A DNA stretch of 64,000 bases from Marinobacter koreensis (GCF_023156285.1 NZ_JAKZAJ010000002.1:310001-374000); one strand, 5' to 3'; positions 36,336-45,973 are shown, counted from the stretch's first letter. Numbers and translations: made by a program. The notes: a model not told the origin generated them from the letters alone.

Positions 36336-37115
36336 TCAGATAAAGCGGGCATCCCCCGCCATCTGGCGGTAGAACTGCTGGGCTGTCCGGCCGTTGCGAA
36401 CCCCCTTGCCGGTGGCGAACCGGATCGCCTCCTGGTGTAGCGCTTCCCGATCCTGAACGTCCGGGAACAGGGCATCCACCGCTTGCAGGTAGACGTCCTG
36501 GGAGAAGGGGTAGAAAGACAGCTGCAGACCAAACCGATCCGCCAGGGACACCTGCTCCTCAATGGCCTCGGCCGGGTGCAGCTCGCCATCCCGGACTTCG
36601 CTCTTCAGGTTATCGCTCATGAATTCCGGCATCAGGTGGCGGCGATTGGACGTGGCGAACACCCGCACATTCTCAGGCGGCAATTCCAGAGACCCTTCCA
36701 ACACGCTTTTCAGCGCCTTGTACCCGGATTCGCCAACGTCGAACGAGAGATCGTCGCAGAAAATCACGAACCGGAACGGCAGGTCGCAGATGTCGTCGAC
36801 AATTTCGGGCAGGTTGACGAGATCGTCCTTGTCGACCTCGATCATCCGGAGCCCCTGCTCCCGATACCGGTTCAGCAGCGCCTTGATCAGGGAGGATTTC
36901 CCGGTCCCACGGGAACCCCAGAGCAGCGCGTTGTTGGACGGTTCCCCAGCCAGAAACCGCTCGGTATTGCGGGCCAGGGCCTGCTTCTGTCGGTCAATCC
37001 CCGTCAGGTCGTCCCAGGTGATCGGATCAAGCCGACGAATCGCCCGCAGGCCGGACCGATGCCGACGCCAGACAGCGGCCGGCGTGTGTTGCCAGTCAAA
37101 AGTCGGTGTTTCCAT
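36336..37115 (-). CDS. DUF815 family AAA-type ATPase
   Basis: A 259-residue P-loop protein. WGSRGTGKSSLIKAL is the Walker A motif and VIFCDDLSFD the Walker B. ATSNRRHLMPEFM resembles sensor 1 of AAA proteins. LDPITWDDLTGIDRQKQAL is typical of DUF815. Biological role unknown. AGAGG lies four or five bases before the ATG. An upstream in-frame extension runs to 37280 but overlaps the mgsA start. It is convergent with DUF3422, with three bases between stops. Confidence 0.85.
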   Translation of the reverse strand: METPTFDWQHTPAAVWRRHRSGLRAIRRLDPITWDDLTGIDRQKQALARNTERFLAGEPSNNALLWGSRGTGKSSLIKALLNRYREQGLRMIEVDKDDLVNLPEIVDDICDLPFRFVIFCDDLSFDVGESGYKALKSVLEGSLELPPENVRVFATSNRRHLMPEFMSDNLKSEVRDGELHPAEAIEEQVSLADRFGLQLSFYPFSQDVYLQAVDALFPDVQDREALHQEAIRFATGKGVRNGRTAQQFYRQMAGDARFI

Positions 37116-37200
37116 AAAACCTCTTTCCAGTTTCGCGTACCGCGCCGTTGTGGAACACTGAGCACACATCGACATTCCCAGACAGGAGACTTTACCGCAA

Positions 37201-37647
37201 ATGGCCGTAAAATCCGTCGCCCTGGTGGCGCACGACAACAAGAAACAGGAACTGGTGGACTGGGCCCGGGCCAACCGCACCCGCCTGGCCCCTCTGCGAC
37301 TCTATGCCACCGGCACCACCGGCCGGCTGCTGCGAGACAGCCTGGAACGTGACGATCTCACCTGCCTGCTGAGCGGCCCCCTTGGCGGCGACCAGCAGAT
37401 CGGCGCCAAAATCGCCGAAGGCGAAATCGACCTCTTGGTCTTCTTCTGGGATCCGCTGGAACCCCAGCCCCACGATCCCGATATCAAGGCACTCCTGCGC
37501 ATCGCGGCGCTGTGGAACATCCCCGTCGCCTGCAACCGGGCCACCGCGGAATTCATTCTGACGTCCGCCTATATGACCGACGATGCCCACCATCCGCAAA
37601 AGCCGGACTTCTCCGACTACACCGGTCGCAACGTGACAGCGACTTGA
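37201..37647 (+). CDS. mgsA: Methylglyoxal synthase
   Basis: A 148-residue enzyme converting dihydroxyacetone phosphate to methylglyoxal and phosphate. The catalytic block GPLGGDQQIGAKIAEGEID contains Asp64. LYATGTTGRLL binds phosphate, and FFWDPLEPQPHDPDIKALLR and CNRATAEFI are family signatures. Length is normal (about 150). It is divergent from the DUF815 gene and may head a run with trxC and cysK, each with its own spacing. Confidence 0.95.
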   Translation: MAVKSVALVAHDNKKQELVDWARANRTRLAPLRLYATGTTGRLLRDSLERDDLTCLLSGPLGGDQQIGAKIAEGEIDLLVFFWDPLEPQPHDPDIKALLRIAALWNIPVACNRATAEFILTSAYMTDDAHHPQKPDFSDYTGRNVTAT

Positions 37648-37704
37648 ATTCAGCCCCGGCGGGCACTATCTGAATTAACAGAGTGATTAACCGAGGACCT
37701 ATTG

Positions 37705-38142
37705 ATGTCTGACCCTCTCCAGATCAAGTGCCCACACTGCCTGAGAACCAACCGGGTTCCTGCTGCCCGACTGGCGGACAAACCCAATTGTGGCGCCTGC
37801 AAGAAGCCCCTGCTGAACGGCGACGTGGCCAACGTGGATGACGCCTCCATGGCCAAATATGTCGGCCAGTCCGACCTGCCCGTGCTGGTGGATTTCTGGG
37901 CCAGCTGGTGTGGACCGTGCAAGGCCATGGCCCCGGAATTCGAACAGGCCGCCCGGCAATGGGCCGGCAAGGTCGCGTTTGCCAAGCTCAACACCGAACA
38001 GGCCCAGCAGGCGTCAGCCCAATACGGCATTCGCAGCATTCCCACCCTGATCCTGTTCAAGGGCGGCCGGGAAGTTGCGCGCAAGAGTGGCGCCATGCCC
38101 GCAGCCCAGCTCTCCGCCTGGATCAACAGCGAGTTGGGTTAA
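37705..38142 (+). CDS. trxC: Thioredoxin 2 (TrxC)
   Basis: A 145-residue thioredoxin with an N-terminal zinc ribbon: Cys9/Cys12 (CPHC) and Cys29/Cys32 (CGAC). The active site WCGPC is at 68-72. The zinc-binding head distinguishes TrxC from TrxA. It reduces protein disulfides in the cytoplasm. A TTG directly before the ATG is in frame; the ATG with GAGGA upstream is preferred. Confidence 0.95.
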   Translation: MSDPLQIKCPHCLRTNRVPAARLADKPNCGACKKPLLNGDVANVDDASMAKYVGQSDLPVLVDFWASWCGPCKAMAPEFEQAARQWAGKVAFAKLNTEQAQQASAQYGIRSIPTLILFKGGREVARKSGAMPAAQLSAWINSELG

Positions 38143-38220
38143 CCCAGATCATCGCCGAGAGCCCTAACAGCCCGGTGCCGGGGTGCTATGATGGCCTCAA
38201 AAAGCAAAAAGGAGAACGCA

Positions 38221-39192
38221 ATGGCCAACATCTATGACGACAACTCCCTGTCCATCGGGAACACACCCCTGGTCCGGCTCAACCGGGTTAACGACGGCGC
38301 CACCATCTGGGCCAAGATCGAGGGCCGTAACCCGGCCTATTCGGTGAAGTGCCGCATCGGCGCCGCCATGATCTGGGACGCCGAGAAGCGCGGCACCCTG
38401 AAGCCGGGCATGACCATCGTGGAGCCCACCAGCGGCAACACCGGCATCGCCCTCGCGTTCGTGGCCGCCGCACGGGGTTACAAACTGATCCTCACCATGC
38501 CCTCGTCCATGAGCCTGGAGCGGCGTAAAGTCCTCAAGGCGCTGGGCGCCGACCTGGTCCTTACCGAACCGGCCAAAGGCATGGCGGGCGCCATCGCCAA
38601 AGCCGAGGAAATATTTTCATCCGATCCGGACAACCATTTCCTGCCACAACAGTTCCAGAACCCGGCCAACCCTCGCATCCACGAAGACACCACCGGTCCG
38701 GAAATCTGGAACGATACCGACGGTGCCGTAGATGTGTTCGTCGCGGGCGTCGGTACCGGCGGCACCCTCACCGGCGTCTCCCGCTACATCAAGGAAACCC
38801 GGGGCAAACAGATCACCACCGTGGCGGTCGAGCCTACCGACTCACCGGTTATTACCCAGGTAATGAACGGCGAAGATCCCAAGCCAGCCCCTCACAAGAT
38901 CCAGGGCATTGGCGCCGGCTTCGTGCCGAAGAACCTCGATCTCGATCTGGTGGATCAGGTGGAAGCGATCTCGAACGAAGAAGCCATGGACATGGCGCAC
39001 CGCCTCATGCAGGAAGAAGGCATTCTCTGCGGCATCTCCTGCGGCGCAGCCGTTGCAGCCGCCATCCGCGTGAGCAAACAGCCGGAACACAAGGGAAAGA
39101 ACATCGTGGTGGTCCTGCCCGACTCCGCCGAGCGCTACCTTTCATCCGCACTGTTTGCGGAACGGTTTGGGGAGTTGGAGAACGTGCAGTAA
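38221..39192 (+). CDS. cysK: Cysteine synthase A
   Basis: A 323-residue PLP enzyme making cysteine from O-acetylserine and sulfide. The PLP lysine is Lys43 ([10 protein letters not shown]), slightly different from the usual [15 protein letters not shown] binds substrate, [10 protein letters not shown] binds the phosphate, and [10 protein letters not shown] is family-typical. AAGGAG lies seven bases before the ATG. A terminator follows. CysM is less likely on length and motif context, but the Cys after the PLP lysine is worth noting. Confidence 0.93.
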   Translation: MANIYDDNSLSIGNTPLVRLNRVNDGATIWAKIEGRNPAYSVKCRIGAAMIWDAEKRGTLKPGMTIVEPTSGNTGIALAFVAAARGYKLILTMPSSMSLERRKVLKALGADLVLTEPAKGMAGAIAKAEEIFSSDPDNHFLPQQFQNPANPRIHEDTTGPEIWNDTDGAVDVFVAGVGTGGTLTGVSRYIKETRGKQITTVAVEPTDSPVITQVMNGEDPKPAPHKIQGIGAGFVPKNLDLDLVDQVEAISNEEAMDMAHRLMQEEGILCGISCGAAVAAAIRVSKQPEHKGKNIVVVLPDSAERYLSSALFAERFGELENVQ

Positions 39193-39206
39193 TACGACCA
39201 TGAACG

Positions 39207-39256
39207 GGGCGTGAGGGAGAATCCACGCAGCTCTTACGCCCTTATTTCATTTTTTC
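39207..39256 (+). terminator. Rho-independent terminator after cysK
   Basis: GGGCGTGAG pairs with CTTACGCCC (one G.U) across a 17-nt loop, followed by a T-rich tract (TTATTTCATTTTTT). Confidence 0.7.
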
Positions 39257-39317
39257 CACGAATGGCTCTTCATAACTTCATTGACAAACAGAACAGTAAA
39301 GCCCGGCTCTGTCCCTG

Positions 39318-39614
39318 CTAAATCAGATGCTCTTCAGGCAGCATACGCTCGTGAAGGATGCGGATAATTTCGACATCACTATCCAGGGAAATCTTGTAAA
39401 AAATAATATGACTGCCCAGCGGATACTGACGATAATTGGGGCTTATCTCAAAACAGGTTTGGCCCAATTTCGGATTATCCTTCAAAAGGTGGAAGCAATG
39501 GTCGAACTGAAGAATATAGTGGTTCCGTTGTTCCCGACCCCATTTAGTTTCCGTGTGCCGTGCAATTGATCTAAGGTCAGTTTTAGCCTTCCTGGAGAGC
39601 TTGAAATTCGACAT
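39318..39614 (-). CDS. parE: RelE/ParE family toxin
   Basis: A 98-residue basic protein with the ParE fold signature: FKLSRKAKTDLRSIARHTETKWG at the N-terminus in pattern, YRQYPLGSHIIFYKIS in the middle and IIRILHERM near the end. ParE toxins usually poison DNA gyrase; RelE-type ribonuclease activity is the alternative, but key RelE residues are not evident. The start shares one base with the antitoxin stop (TGATG). The segment is visibly more AT-rich than the neighbouring genes. Confidence 0.9.
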   Translation of the reverse strand: MSNFKLSRKAKTDLRSIARHTETKWGREQRNHYILQFDHCFHLLKDNPKLGQTCFEISPNYRQYPLGSHIIFYKISLDSDVEIIRILHERMLPEEHLI

Positions 39615-39853
39615 CAGCGTCCTTCGTCGTCAAGTTCACGAATAAACGAATCGTATGAATATTCCTCAAAACCACTCTCTTCGCCTTCCTTAAGCAATCT
39701 ACGAAGAGATTCCAGACGAGCTTCAGATTCTTCCAGCAGACGTAACCCTGCACGAACAACCTCACTTGTTGAGCTGTATCGACCACTCTTCAATTGATCT
39801 GCAATAAATGAATCAAAATGCTGACCAAGAGTAATGCTGGTGTTTTTCTGCAT
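39614..39853 (-). CDS. parD: ParD family antitoxin
   Basis: A 79-residue protein. The N-terminal half is a ribbon-helix-helix DNA-binding domain (NTSITLGQHFDSFIADQL, GRYSSTSEVVRAGLRLLEE), and the acidic C-terminus should wrap the toxin. The ATG at 39853 has GGAG six bases upstream; a frame extending to 40066 crosses the operator and is not credible. It likely represses its own promoter through the palindrome at 39866-39888. Confidence 0.92.
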   Translation of the reverse strand: MQKNTSITLGQHFDSFIADQLKSGRYSSTSEVVRAGLRLLEESEARLESLRRLLKEGEESGFEEYSYDSFIRELDDEGR

Positions 39854-39865
39854 AGCCGGCTCCTT

Positions 39866-39888
39866 AATATACCAATAATTGGTATATT
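39866..39888. promoter_or_regulatory. Palindromic operator of parDE
   Basis: AATATACCAAT-A-ATTGGTATATT is a perfect 11-bp inverted repeat around one central base, 13 bp before the parD ATG. Its TATA-rich arms overlap where a -10 element would lie. Position and symmetry fit ParD autorepression. Confidence 0.8.
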
Positions 39889-39998
39889 CTGATTCCTCTA
39901 CCTTGGCTTTGCAATCCAAGCGGAGGGATGGGACCTGCAATAGCTTTACCAGACCGTTGCACATCAACAAACCGCCACCTTCACCAAAACAAAGGAAG

Positions 39999-40853
39999 TT
40001 AGGGCTCATCGTCCCGGATCCGCAAATAGCTCGCAAAGCGGGGCAAACCAGACGAAGTGTATCCATGGAATTTAAACGTCACTGTCTGACCTGGCTCAGG
40101 AGGAGACTCACGTTCGGCGTCTGAGAAACCAGTACCGATACGGAAACGGCGGCCACTCGGCAGTTCGACCAACAGTGCACCCATCATCCCCTCGAATTGA
40201 CCCCGGCCCGGGATCTGCTCAACCACAACCGCTTCGCGATCCTGAAAGGGTTTCACCTTCAAAAGATCGTCCGAACGACCGCCCAGGTACAGACTCTTCT
40301 TACGTTTGAGCATCAACCCCTCTCCGCCGGCAGCGACGGTCTGGTCAAGTTGCTCCATCAGGGCTCGGTGGGAGGAAATGGGATGCTGGCGAACAAGCGC
40401 CAGATATGGGGAACCCGAGTCTGCCACGATAGCCCTCAGTTCCTCATACCTCTCCGAAAAGGGCGTGTTCTGCATAGGAAGATCAAACACATGAAAGGAG
40501 ACCCTCCTCCAATCCTGGTCAACTGGAACCTGTGTACGAACAATCCCGGACAGCTCAGAAAATCGACCTCGTCCCAGCCAGAGTTCTCCGTCTAATGGAT
40601 CGTCAGGGAACCTCTTGGTGAACCATTCCGGACTCTGATATTGATGCCCTCCTCGCGACCAGAGATGCTCGCCATCCCAGTAAGCCCTAACACCATCCAG
40701 CTTTTCACTGACCCAATACTCACTCAGGTCGGTCCCTTGATGATAGACATTCGCCAGGGGTAATTCTGGCGGCGCCCCATGGACGTCAGTAGTGACAGAA
40801 ACCAGTACTAATAAGACTGTTCGCAGAAATATGCTCTGATTCAGGACGGACAT
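39999..40853 (-). CDS. Secreted ATP-dependent DNA ligase (LigE type)
   Basis: A 284-residue minimal DNA ligase. A signal peptide (helix 10-22, cleavage near VHGAPP) suggests export to the periplasm. The nucleotidyl lysine is Lys51 in SEKLDGVRAYWDG. Motif III (FHVFDLP), motif IV (EGLMLKRK) and motif V (LLKVKPF) are present, and the C-terminal 80 residues form an OB-fold-like region. It seals nicks using ATP. AAGGA lies seven bases before the ATG. It starts 49 bp after tssM with no hairpin between, so it may be the last gene of the T6SS transcript. Confidence 0.9.
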   Translation of the reverse strand: MSVLNQSIFLRTVLLVLVSVTTDVHGAPPELPLANVYHQGTDLSEYWVSEKLDGVRAYWDGEHLWSRGGHQYQSPEWFTKRFPDDPLDGELWLGRGRFSELSGIVRTQVPVDQDWRRVSFHVFDLPMQNTPFSERYEELRAIVADSGSPYLALVRQHPISSHRALMEQLDQTVAAGGEGLMLKRKKSLYLGGRSDDLLKVKPFQDREAVVVEQIPGRGQFEGMMGALLVELPSGRRFRIGTGFSDAERESPPEPGQTVTFKFHGYTSSGLPRFASYLRIRDDEP

Positions 40854-40902
40854 GGCAATTCCTTTGCCTTAGCGGTTGCAATCATTCAGAAAGCGAGCGG
40901 AT

Positions 40903-43900
40903 TTAATATAAGCTTCGGGGTAAACGGTAGCCTGCCAATAACTGCTGCGTGAACGGGTTGATATTACTGGCAGCATGCAAGCGATAGCGCATTTCTCCAT
41001 CATCCACTTTGAAGCGAACATCCACCGCACTATCGCTGACACCCGTAATGTCCGCACGATCCAGCAGACGAAACAACGCCCATGGACCGCTTTCGGACAG
41101 GCTTCGGGGCGACCGGTTGACCTGTACCGGAACCAGCGTAATTCGGCTTTCAACCGTGTCCCGCAGAGTGTTTGGCCAAACCAACGGGGTGTTCTGACGT
41201 GGTCCGTGACTGAACTCTACCAACTGGCCGTCCACGTTCACGACACTGCGGCGCTTGTTTGCAGACAGATTGAGGGGTTCCAGGGCAAACTCAACATCAA
41301 GATTCCCGTTCAGGGTGAAATATGCGGACCTGATCCGCTTTGCGCGATCAAGAGCTTTCAGCACGTCACGGCGCACCAGACTCCTCGTTCTGGCATGTGC
41401 AACCTGCTCGGGATAGTCTTCGAGAAAGGGTTTCAGTTTGTTTTCGTAAAACGTCTCAAGGATTCCGTCCGAACCGAAGAAACGTTCGAAATCCGCCAAC
41501 GCGACACTCTCTGTTGCGTCCGGGCTAAGCGGGTAACGACCGGCCAGGTTCTGCTGGAACGGCTGGAATACGTTCCGATACCATTCCCGCTCGAGTTGAG
41601 CCACCGCCTGATCCAGCACCACGCGCCAACTTTCATTCGCGACGCGGTGGAGAATTCTCTTCAGGGGTTCCGGCTGATTATCCGCCATGCGTTGTAGCAC
41701 GAAAATTGGATCCGCCCCCTGGAGACCAAGCCTGGCCCGCGCAGCTGCGAGAGCTGCCTTGCCAACATCAGGGGCTTCCTGGATATTCCGCAGGTATTGG
41801 TGGAGATCACTGAGGACCTTCGTGATCTGTTCCAGTCCACTAGGCTGGTCGCCCACTTTCCGGGTGAGTTGATTAAGATCCGAAAACTGCCGCTGTATGT
41901 CGTTCAACATTCGAAGGTGCGGCGATTGTTCGAGGATATTACCGCCCGTCTCTGTATTTCCGCCTGTTTGAGGTATGAAAACCGTATTATCCCGCACCTT
42001 TTCCAACAATCGGGCCAGTGGTCGATCCCCACTACTCAGACACTCAAGAATTCGGACACCGTGATTGAGGTCCTGGAATCTTCGAACCGTAAAATGACTC
42101 AGCGCCCCTCTCCAGGCATCGACGTAATGTTTCGCATAACGCGTTTGCAACTGTGCCAGGAGTTCCTCTTCATCGGCGTCGCTGAAATGCACATCGTCCC
42201 GACGCCCCAGAACCCAGGCATCTATAAGGGCCAGCTCCGTCGCAGAGCGAGACTGTCCAAGAAACCATTTGTTAAGTCCCTCTCGGGTCAAGAGAGCCGG
42301 AATTACCAGCGGATCAGTTGTTCGAAAGCCATCAGATGCTGACTTGTCCGATGCAACCGCCGTCTGGAACGAAGAACTGAACGCCGGTCCGGACGCTCTG
42401 GCCAAGTCAAGCGGTGCCTCGAACTGCTGATCGGCACTGATCTCGAGGTCCCGATAGACTCGATCAGATGTCGACACACGCCCCAACTCATTCTGAGCCC
42501 ATCGAACCGTACTCCGGAAGGGCGCCAAAACCATGTCAGCCGTCTCGTCGCCGTGCTCTGCCATCCTGGCAAGATCCGTATGAGCCATTGCGTATCGGAG
42601 GTGGTCCATCAGTCTTTTCTGCACATTCCGTTGGCCCGGGAAATGACGCTGCCAAAAATCGCTCATGTAACGGGTTACTATGTTCTCACGACGACCGCTG
42701 CCGTCGTAGAGCATCCGCAGTACTCGAAGGTGCTCCAGTCGTTCATGACTATCTTGAGATGCCTTGCTCATCTCAGTCATCACGCCGAGCATAATGGCCG
42801 GAAGGTACTGATAGGAAAGCATATCCAGGTAGGAGGCCTCCACTTTCGGGCCAATACGATGACCTTGGTAGAGTCCCATCTGGGCCACCATTGGCCACTC
42901 TTCACGGTAGCCTCCGAACGCTAGCATCGCTTCGCGAAGTTCATCCAAAGGTTCTAACAGGTTGCGGCCAGTCGAATCGGGCTCAACTCCCACCGGCTGC
43001 CAGTCATCCACAAAAGCACGCACCCGGGCCTCTACTTCTGTTGCAGCTTCGGCGTTACGAATAAAGTAATGCTGCCAGCCCGCAATCATTCCGGCGCCCG
43101 CAAAAATGGCTACCACACTGGCCATGGCGATTCGGTTTTGACGCCTTTGCACAACCCGCCGGTTATCGCCGGCCAGCCCAGCCTCCGGATATATGATTCC
43201 GGGGAACAGATGACGGGTAAACAGGCTGAGGGACTTGCCAGAGCGCTGCGCCGGCTGAATGGGCCCGACCATCCGGTAATTTGCAGCCGCCGCCGACACG
43301 AACGCATCCTCGGGCACCCCTTCCTGCAAGACGGACGTAAAATAGGTTCCACGCACCAGAGCGGGTGTGGAGAAGGCGTCCGCCGACAACAGTTGTGTCA
43401 GATAATGTTCGAGTACAGGCTTGAGCCCCGCCATCTGACGAGTGAAGGAGTAGGCCGCCGCACGCTCTTCTGCATCCCGTGTGTTTGCCAGAATCTTCGG
43501 AAGCCGGTCTCCCAGGCCTTCAACCAGCAACGTGAACTGCTCCGAAAACTCGTCGAGCCAATGGTCCTGATCGGACCCATTGCCGATCGTAAACGTGAAG
43601 CCCAGCGCCTGCTCCTTCTCCTTCTTATCCAGAGAGCGGGCAAACGGAGCAAAGCCGTACAGCAGGTCCATCTTGGTAAAGCTGACATAAACCGGCAAAC
43701 GGGAGCCCAGTTGGTCCATCAGCTCACGGAGTCGTGTTCGAAGCAATATCGCCCTGCCCTCACGCTCCTGCTCGCCAAGCATACTCAGTTCAGCCAGGTC
43801 GACCGTCACGACCACACCGTTCAGAGGCCGCTGCGGTCGATTGTGCTCGAGCCAGCTCATGAAGTGTTGCCATAATCGCTGTTGCACCTCGGCACTTTCA

Positions 43901-44484
43901 CCCTGCTCCGGATTCTGGTCCAACAACGCACCATCCGGGTCAATCAGCACACCGTCATCTCCTATCCACCAGTCAAACCCAAACGGATTGCGATCGGTGC
44001 GGTTGTTTCGGGTGACGTTCGTCAGTGTGTAGGTCTGGCCCGCTCGCTGAATCAGGCTGGTTTTGCCGGCGTCCTCCGATCCGATGACCAGATACCAGGG
44101 CAGACGATAGAGTCCCTTACGACCGGGGAGATTGCTCTTCAGGGCCGCCAACTGGCGGTCCAGAAGGCGTTGCTGTTTGCGTTCCATGGGCAGGATGGGG
44201 TCTTCCTGCTCCCGCTGTTGATCGGCCTTTTCCAGGTTGACCTTGCGGAGGCGGCGCGCAAGCATGATGCCCCAGACCATGGCTACCAGTAACACCACGG
44301 CCAGTGTCACCAGAGCCCGCATCTGCCAAGCCGCAAATGGATATCCTCCATTGAACGACCAACGGGGGGCCAGCCACCAGGTGGCTACCAGCAGTGCGAT
44401 TACTGCCAACATCAGAATGATCGGTGCCGCACCGCGGATGTAAGGAAGTAGCCAGCGACCTACGAGTAAAGCCTTTCTCCACAT
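40903..44484 (-). CDS. tssM: T6SS membrane complex protein TssM (IcmF/VasK)
   Basis: A 1193-residue inner-membrane protein, the usual TssM size. Two N-terminal helices (about 14-35 and 45-70) precede a cytoplasmic P-loop domain with VIGSEDAGKTSLIQRAG. A third helix at about 440-460 (IAMASVVAIFAGAGMIAG) leads into the large periplasmic IcmF/VasK region. The C-terminal beta domain should touch TssJ. I chose ATG 44484, which has CAGGA nine bases upstream; ATG 44493 and TTG 44505 are alternatives. It lies 34 bp after tssA. Confidence 0.95.
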   Translation of the reverse strand: MWRKALLVGRWLLPYIRGAAPIILMLAVIALLVATWWLAPRWSFNGGYPFAAWQMRALVTLAVVLLVAMVWGIMLARRLRKVNLEKADQQREQEDPILPMERKQQRLLDRQLAALKSNLPGRKGLYRLPWYLVIGSEDAGKTSLIQRAGQTYTLTNVTRNNRTDRNPFGFDWWIGDDGVLIDPDGALLDQNPEQGESAEVQQRLWQHFMSWLEHNRPQRPLNGVVVTVDLAELSMLGEQEREGRAILLRTRLRELMDQLGSRLPVYVSFTKMDLLYGFAPFARSLDKKEKEQALGFTFTIGNGSDQDHWLDEFSEQFTLLVEGLGDRLPKILANTRDAEERAAAYSFTRQMAGLKPVLEHYLTQLLSADAFSTPALVRGTYFTSVLQEGVPEDAFVSAAAANYRMVGPIQPAQRSGKSLSLFTRHLFPGIIYPEAGLAGDNRRVVQRRQNRIAMASVVAIFAGAGMIAGWQHYFIRNAEAATEVEARVRAFVDDWQPVGVEPDSTGRNLLEPLDELREAMLAFGGYREEWPMVAQMGLYQGHRIGPKVEASYLDMLSYQYLPAIMLGVMTEMSKASQDSHERLEHLRVLRMLYDGSGRRENIVTRYMSDFWQRHFPGQRNVQKRLMDHLRYAMAHTDLARMAEHGDETADMVLAPFRSTVRWAQNELGRVSTSDRVYRDLEISADQQFEAPLDLARASGPAFSSSFQTAVASDKSASDGFRTTDPLVIPALLTREGLNKWFLGQSRSATELALIDAWVLGRRDDVHFSDADEEELLAQLQTRYAKHYVDAWRGALSHFTVRRFQDLNHGVRILECLSSGDRPLARLLEKVRDNTVFIPQTGGNTETGGNILEQSPHLRMLNDIQRQFSDLNQLTRKVGDQPSGLEQITKVLSDLHQYLRNIQEAPDVGKAALAAARARLGLQGADPIFVLQRMADNQPEPLKRILHRVANESWRVVLDQAVAQLEREWYRNVFQPFQQNLAGRYPLSPDATESVALADFERFFGSDGILETFYENKLKPFLEDYPEQVAHARTRSLVRRDVLKALDRAKRIRSAYFTLNGNLDVEFALEPLNLSANKRRSVVNVDGQLVEFSHGPRQNTPLVWPNTLRDTVESRITLVPVQVNRSPRSLSESGPWALFRLLDRADITGVSDSAVDVRFKVDDGEMRYRLHAASNINPFTQQLLAGYRLPRSLY

Positions 44485-44518
44485 GGTATCCATTCCTGCA
44501 ATCAATCCTTTAAAAAAC

Positions 44519-45955
44519 TCAGGCCAGCCTTTCGAGAACCTTGATCAATTCCGGCTCCCACTCCTCAAGCTCCCGCCCCTGAATCTGACGACGCATATCC
44601 TCGATCTGATGAGCCGCCAGCGACGCCATCCCGGCATCCCGTAATACCCGCGCATTGGAAAGCCGCCAGTAAAACCTCTCTCTCGGTTGACGAGCATCCG
44701 AGAGCCCCTTCTCCATCAGCTGCAAGGCATCGTTCAATGCGTTTTGTGCGAGTAGTTCCCGGGCCTTTTCATAGGCCTTATCCCAGGGATTGGCTTCGGC
44801 ACCACCACCACTTCCGTTTGACGGCGACGCCCAAAGCCAACCTGCAGCTTCCCTCCTCAGAAAAGGCGTGCCGTCATTGAACGTAAGCTCCGGGATTTGC
44901 GGCAGGCGCTCGACAAATTCCCTCAACGCCTCGCGAATGGCCTCGGCACAGGGTTCGTTACCGAGTGCCGAGGCAATGCGGGCGCTCAGCCAATGCCCGT
45001 CAAGCCAGAACGGGCTGACAGAGAGGCTCTGCTCCACCCGTTGCCAGAGGCCGAGATCCGGCGCTTTTTCCAGGGCCTCCTGATACTCGGCAACCCGATC
45101 TCCGCTGACCGCAGCCAGATCGGTCCGCTTACCATCCCGGGTGGGTGGCGCGTTAGTGACGCCCAACCAGATGGCATAGCGTCGCATCCGATAGCCGAGT
45201 GGGCTGTCAGGTTCACTGGTGGTCAGCATTTCAGACACCTTCAGCAAACTCTGCCGGGTCGCCCGCTCATTGCCCGGGTCCAGGGTGAGCTGGCCCAGTG
45301 AGCCTGGAGGCCCCGGCCTCGATTCCGCTTCCTTTGAGCGAGCCGCAGGGGTGTCGCTTGCCGCTGTCTGGGGCTCGGTGCCGCCGGCTCCCGTTGGCTC
45401 AATCATTTCGAGCCTCTCGATACTGCGCGTGATATCCAGCAACAGTTCATCGGGAAGTCCCTGCCGTTCAGCCTGGCCCACCAGCGTTGAAAGGAGATCT
45501 ATACAGTAACTACGTCCATCCCCGGCGCCACCGTCAAAACTCAGACCCTCCACTCCCTTCTCAGCGCGCTGGAGCATCTGGGTGAACATCATCCTGCGGG
45601 CACGGGTTCCTTTTTCACCAGGATACGGCCAGGCCTGATCCCACCAGCTATCCAGTACCCGGTGTAGCAGATACAGCGACAACGCGAACCGCTCGCCGTT
45701 GCCTCCGCGCTGGAGTGCTAACAGGAGAAAACCGAACACCTTGAGATGCTTGCTCCGATCCGAAAGCAGCCTCAGCGCCTCCGATTCCACTTTCACCCAA
45801 TCGATCTTGTTGTGGGCAAGCGATCCCACTTTCATGATCTCGTCTTCCAGGAACTCCAGCGTTGCATCCTCTTCCAGGGCCTCACCAACGCCATCTTCGC
45901 CGGCAATCGGATCCAGAACCTGCTCAACATAGGGATGCTGCACTATGATCTGCAC
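44519..45955 (-). CDS. tssA: T6SS TssA-like protein (VasJ)
   Basis: A 478-residue cytoplasmic protein with an ImpA-type N-terminus (PIAGEDGVGEAL, then WVKVESEALRLLSDRSKHLK at about 53-72), a low-complexity middle (about 195-225) and a C-terminal VasJ-like domain (GLWQRVEQSLSVSPFWLDGH). TssA proteins coordinate baseplate assembly and sheath elongation. Its place directly before tssM and after tagO matches VasJ of V. cholerae. The start is GTG with AAGGAGG six bases upstream. Confidence 0.9.
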   Translation of the reverse strand: MQIIVQHPYVEQVLDPIAGEDGVGEALEEDATLEFLEDEIMKVGSLAHNKIDWVKVESEALRLLSDRSKHLKVFGFLLLALQRGGNGERFALSLYLLHRVLDSWWDQAWPYPGEKGTRARRMMFTQMLQRAEKGVEGLSFDGGAGDGRSYCIDLLSTLVGQAERQGLPDELLLDITRSIERLEMIEPTGAGGTEPQTAASDTPAARSKEAESRPGPPGSLGQLTLDPGNERATRQSLLKVSEMLTTSEPDSPLGYRMRRYAIWLGVTNAPPTRDGKRTDLAAVSGDRVAEYQEALEKAPDLGLWQRVEQSLSVSPFWLDGHWLSARIASALGNEPCAEAIREALREFVERLPQIPELTFNDGTPFLRREAAGWLWASPSNGSGGGAEANPWDKAYEKARELLAQNALNDALQLMEKGLSDARQPRERFYWRLSNARVLRDAGMASLAAHQIEDMRRQIQGRELEEWEPELIKVLERLA

Positions 45956-45973
45956 ACTCAGCCTCCTTGCCCT

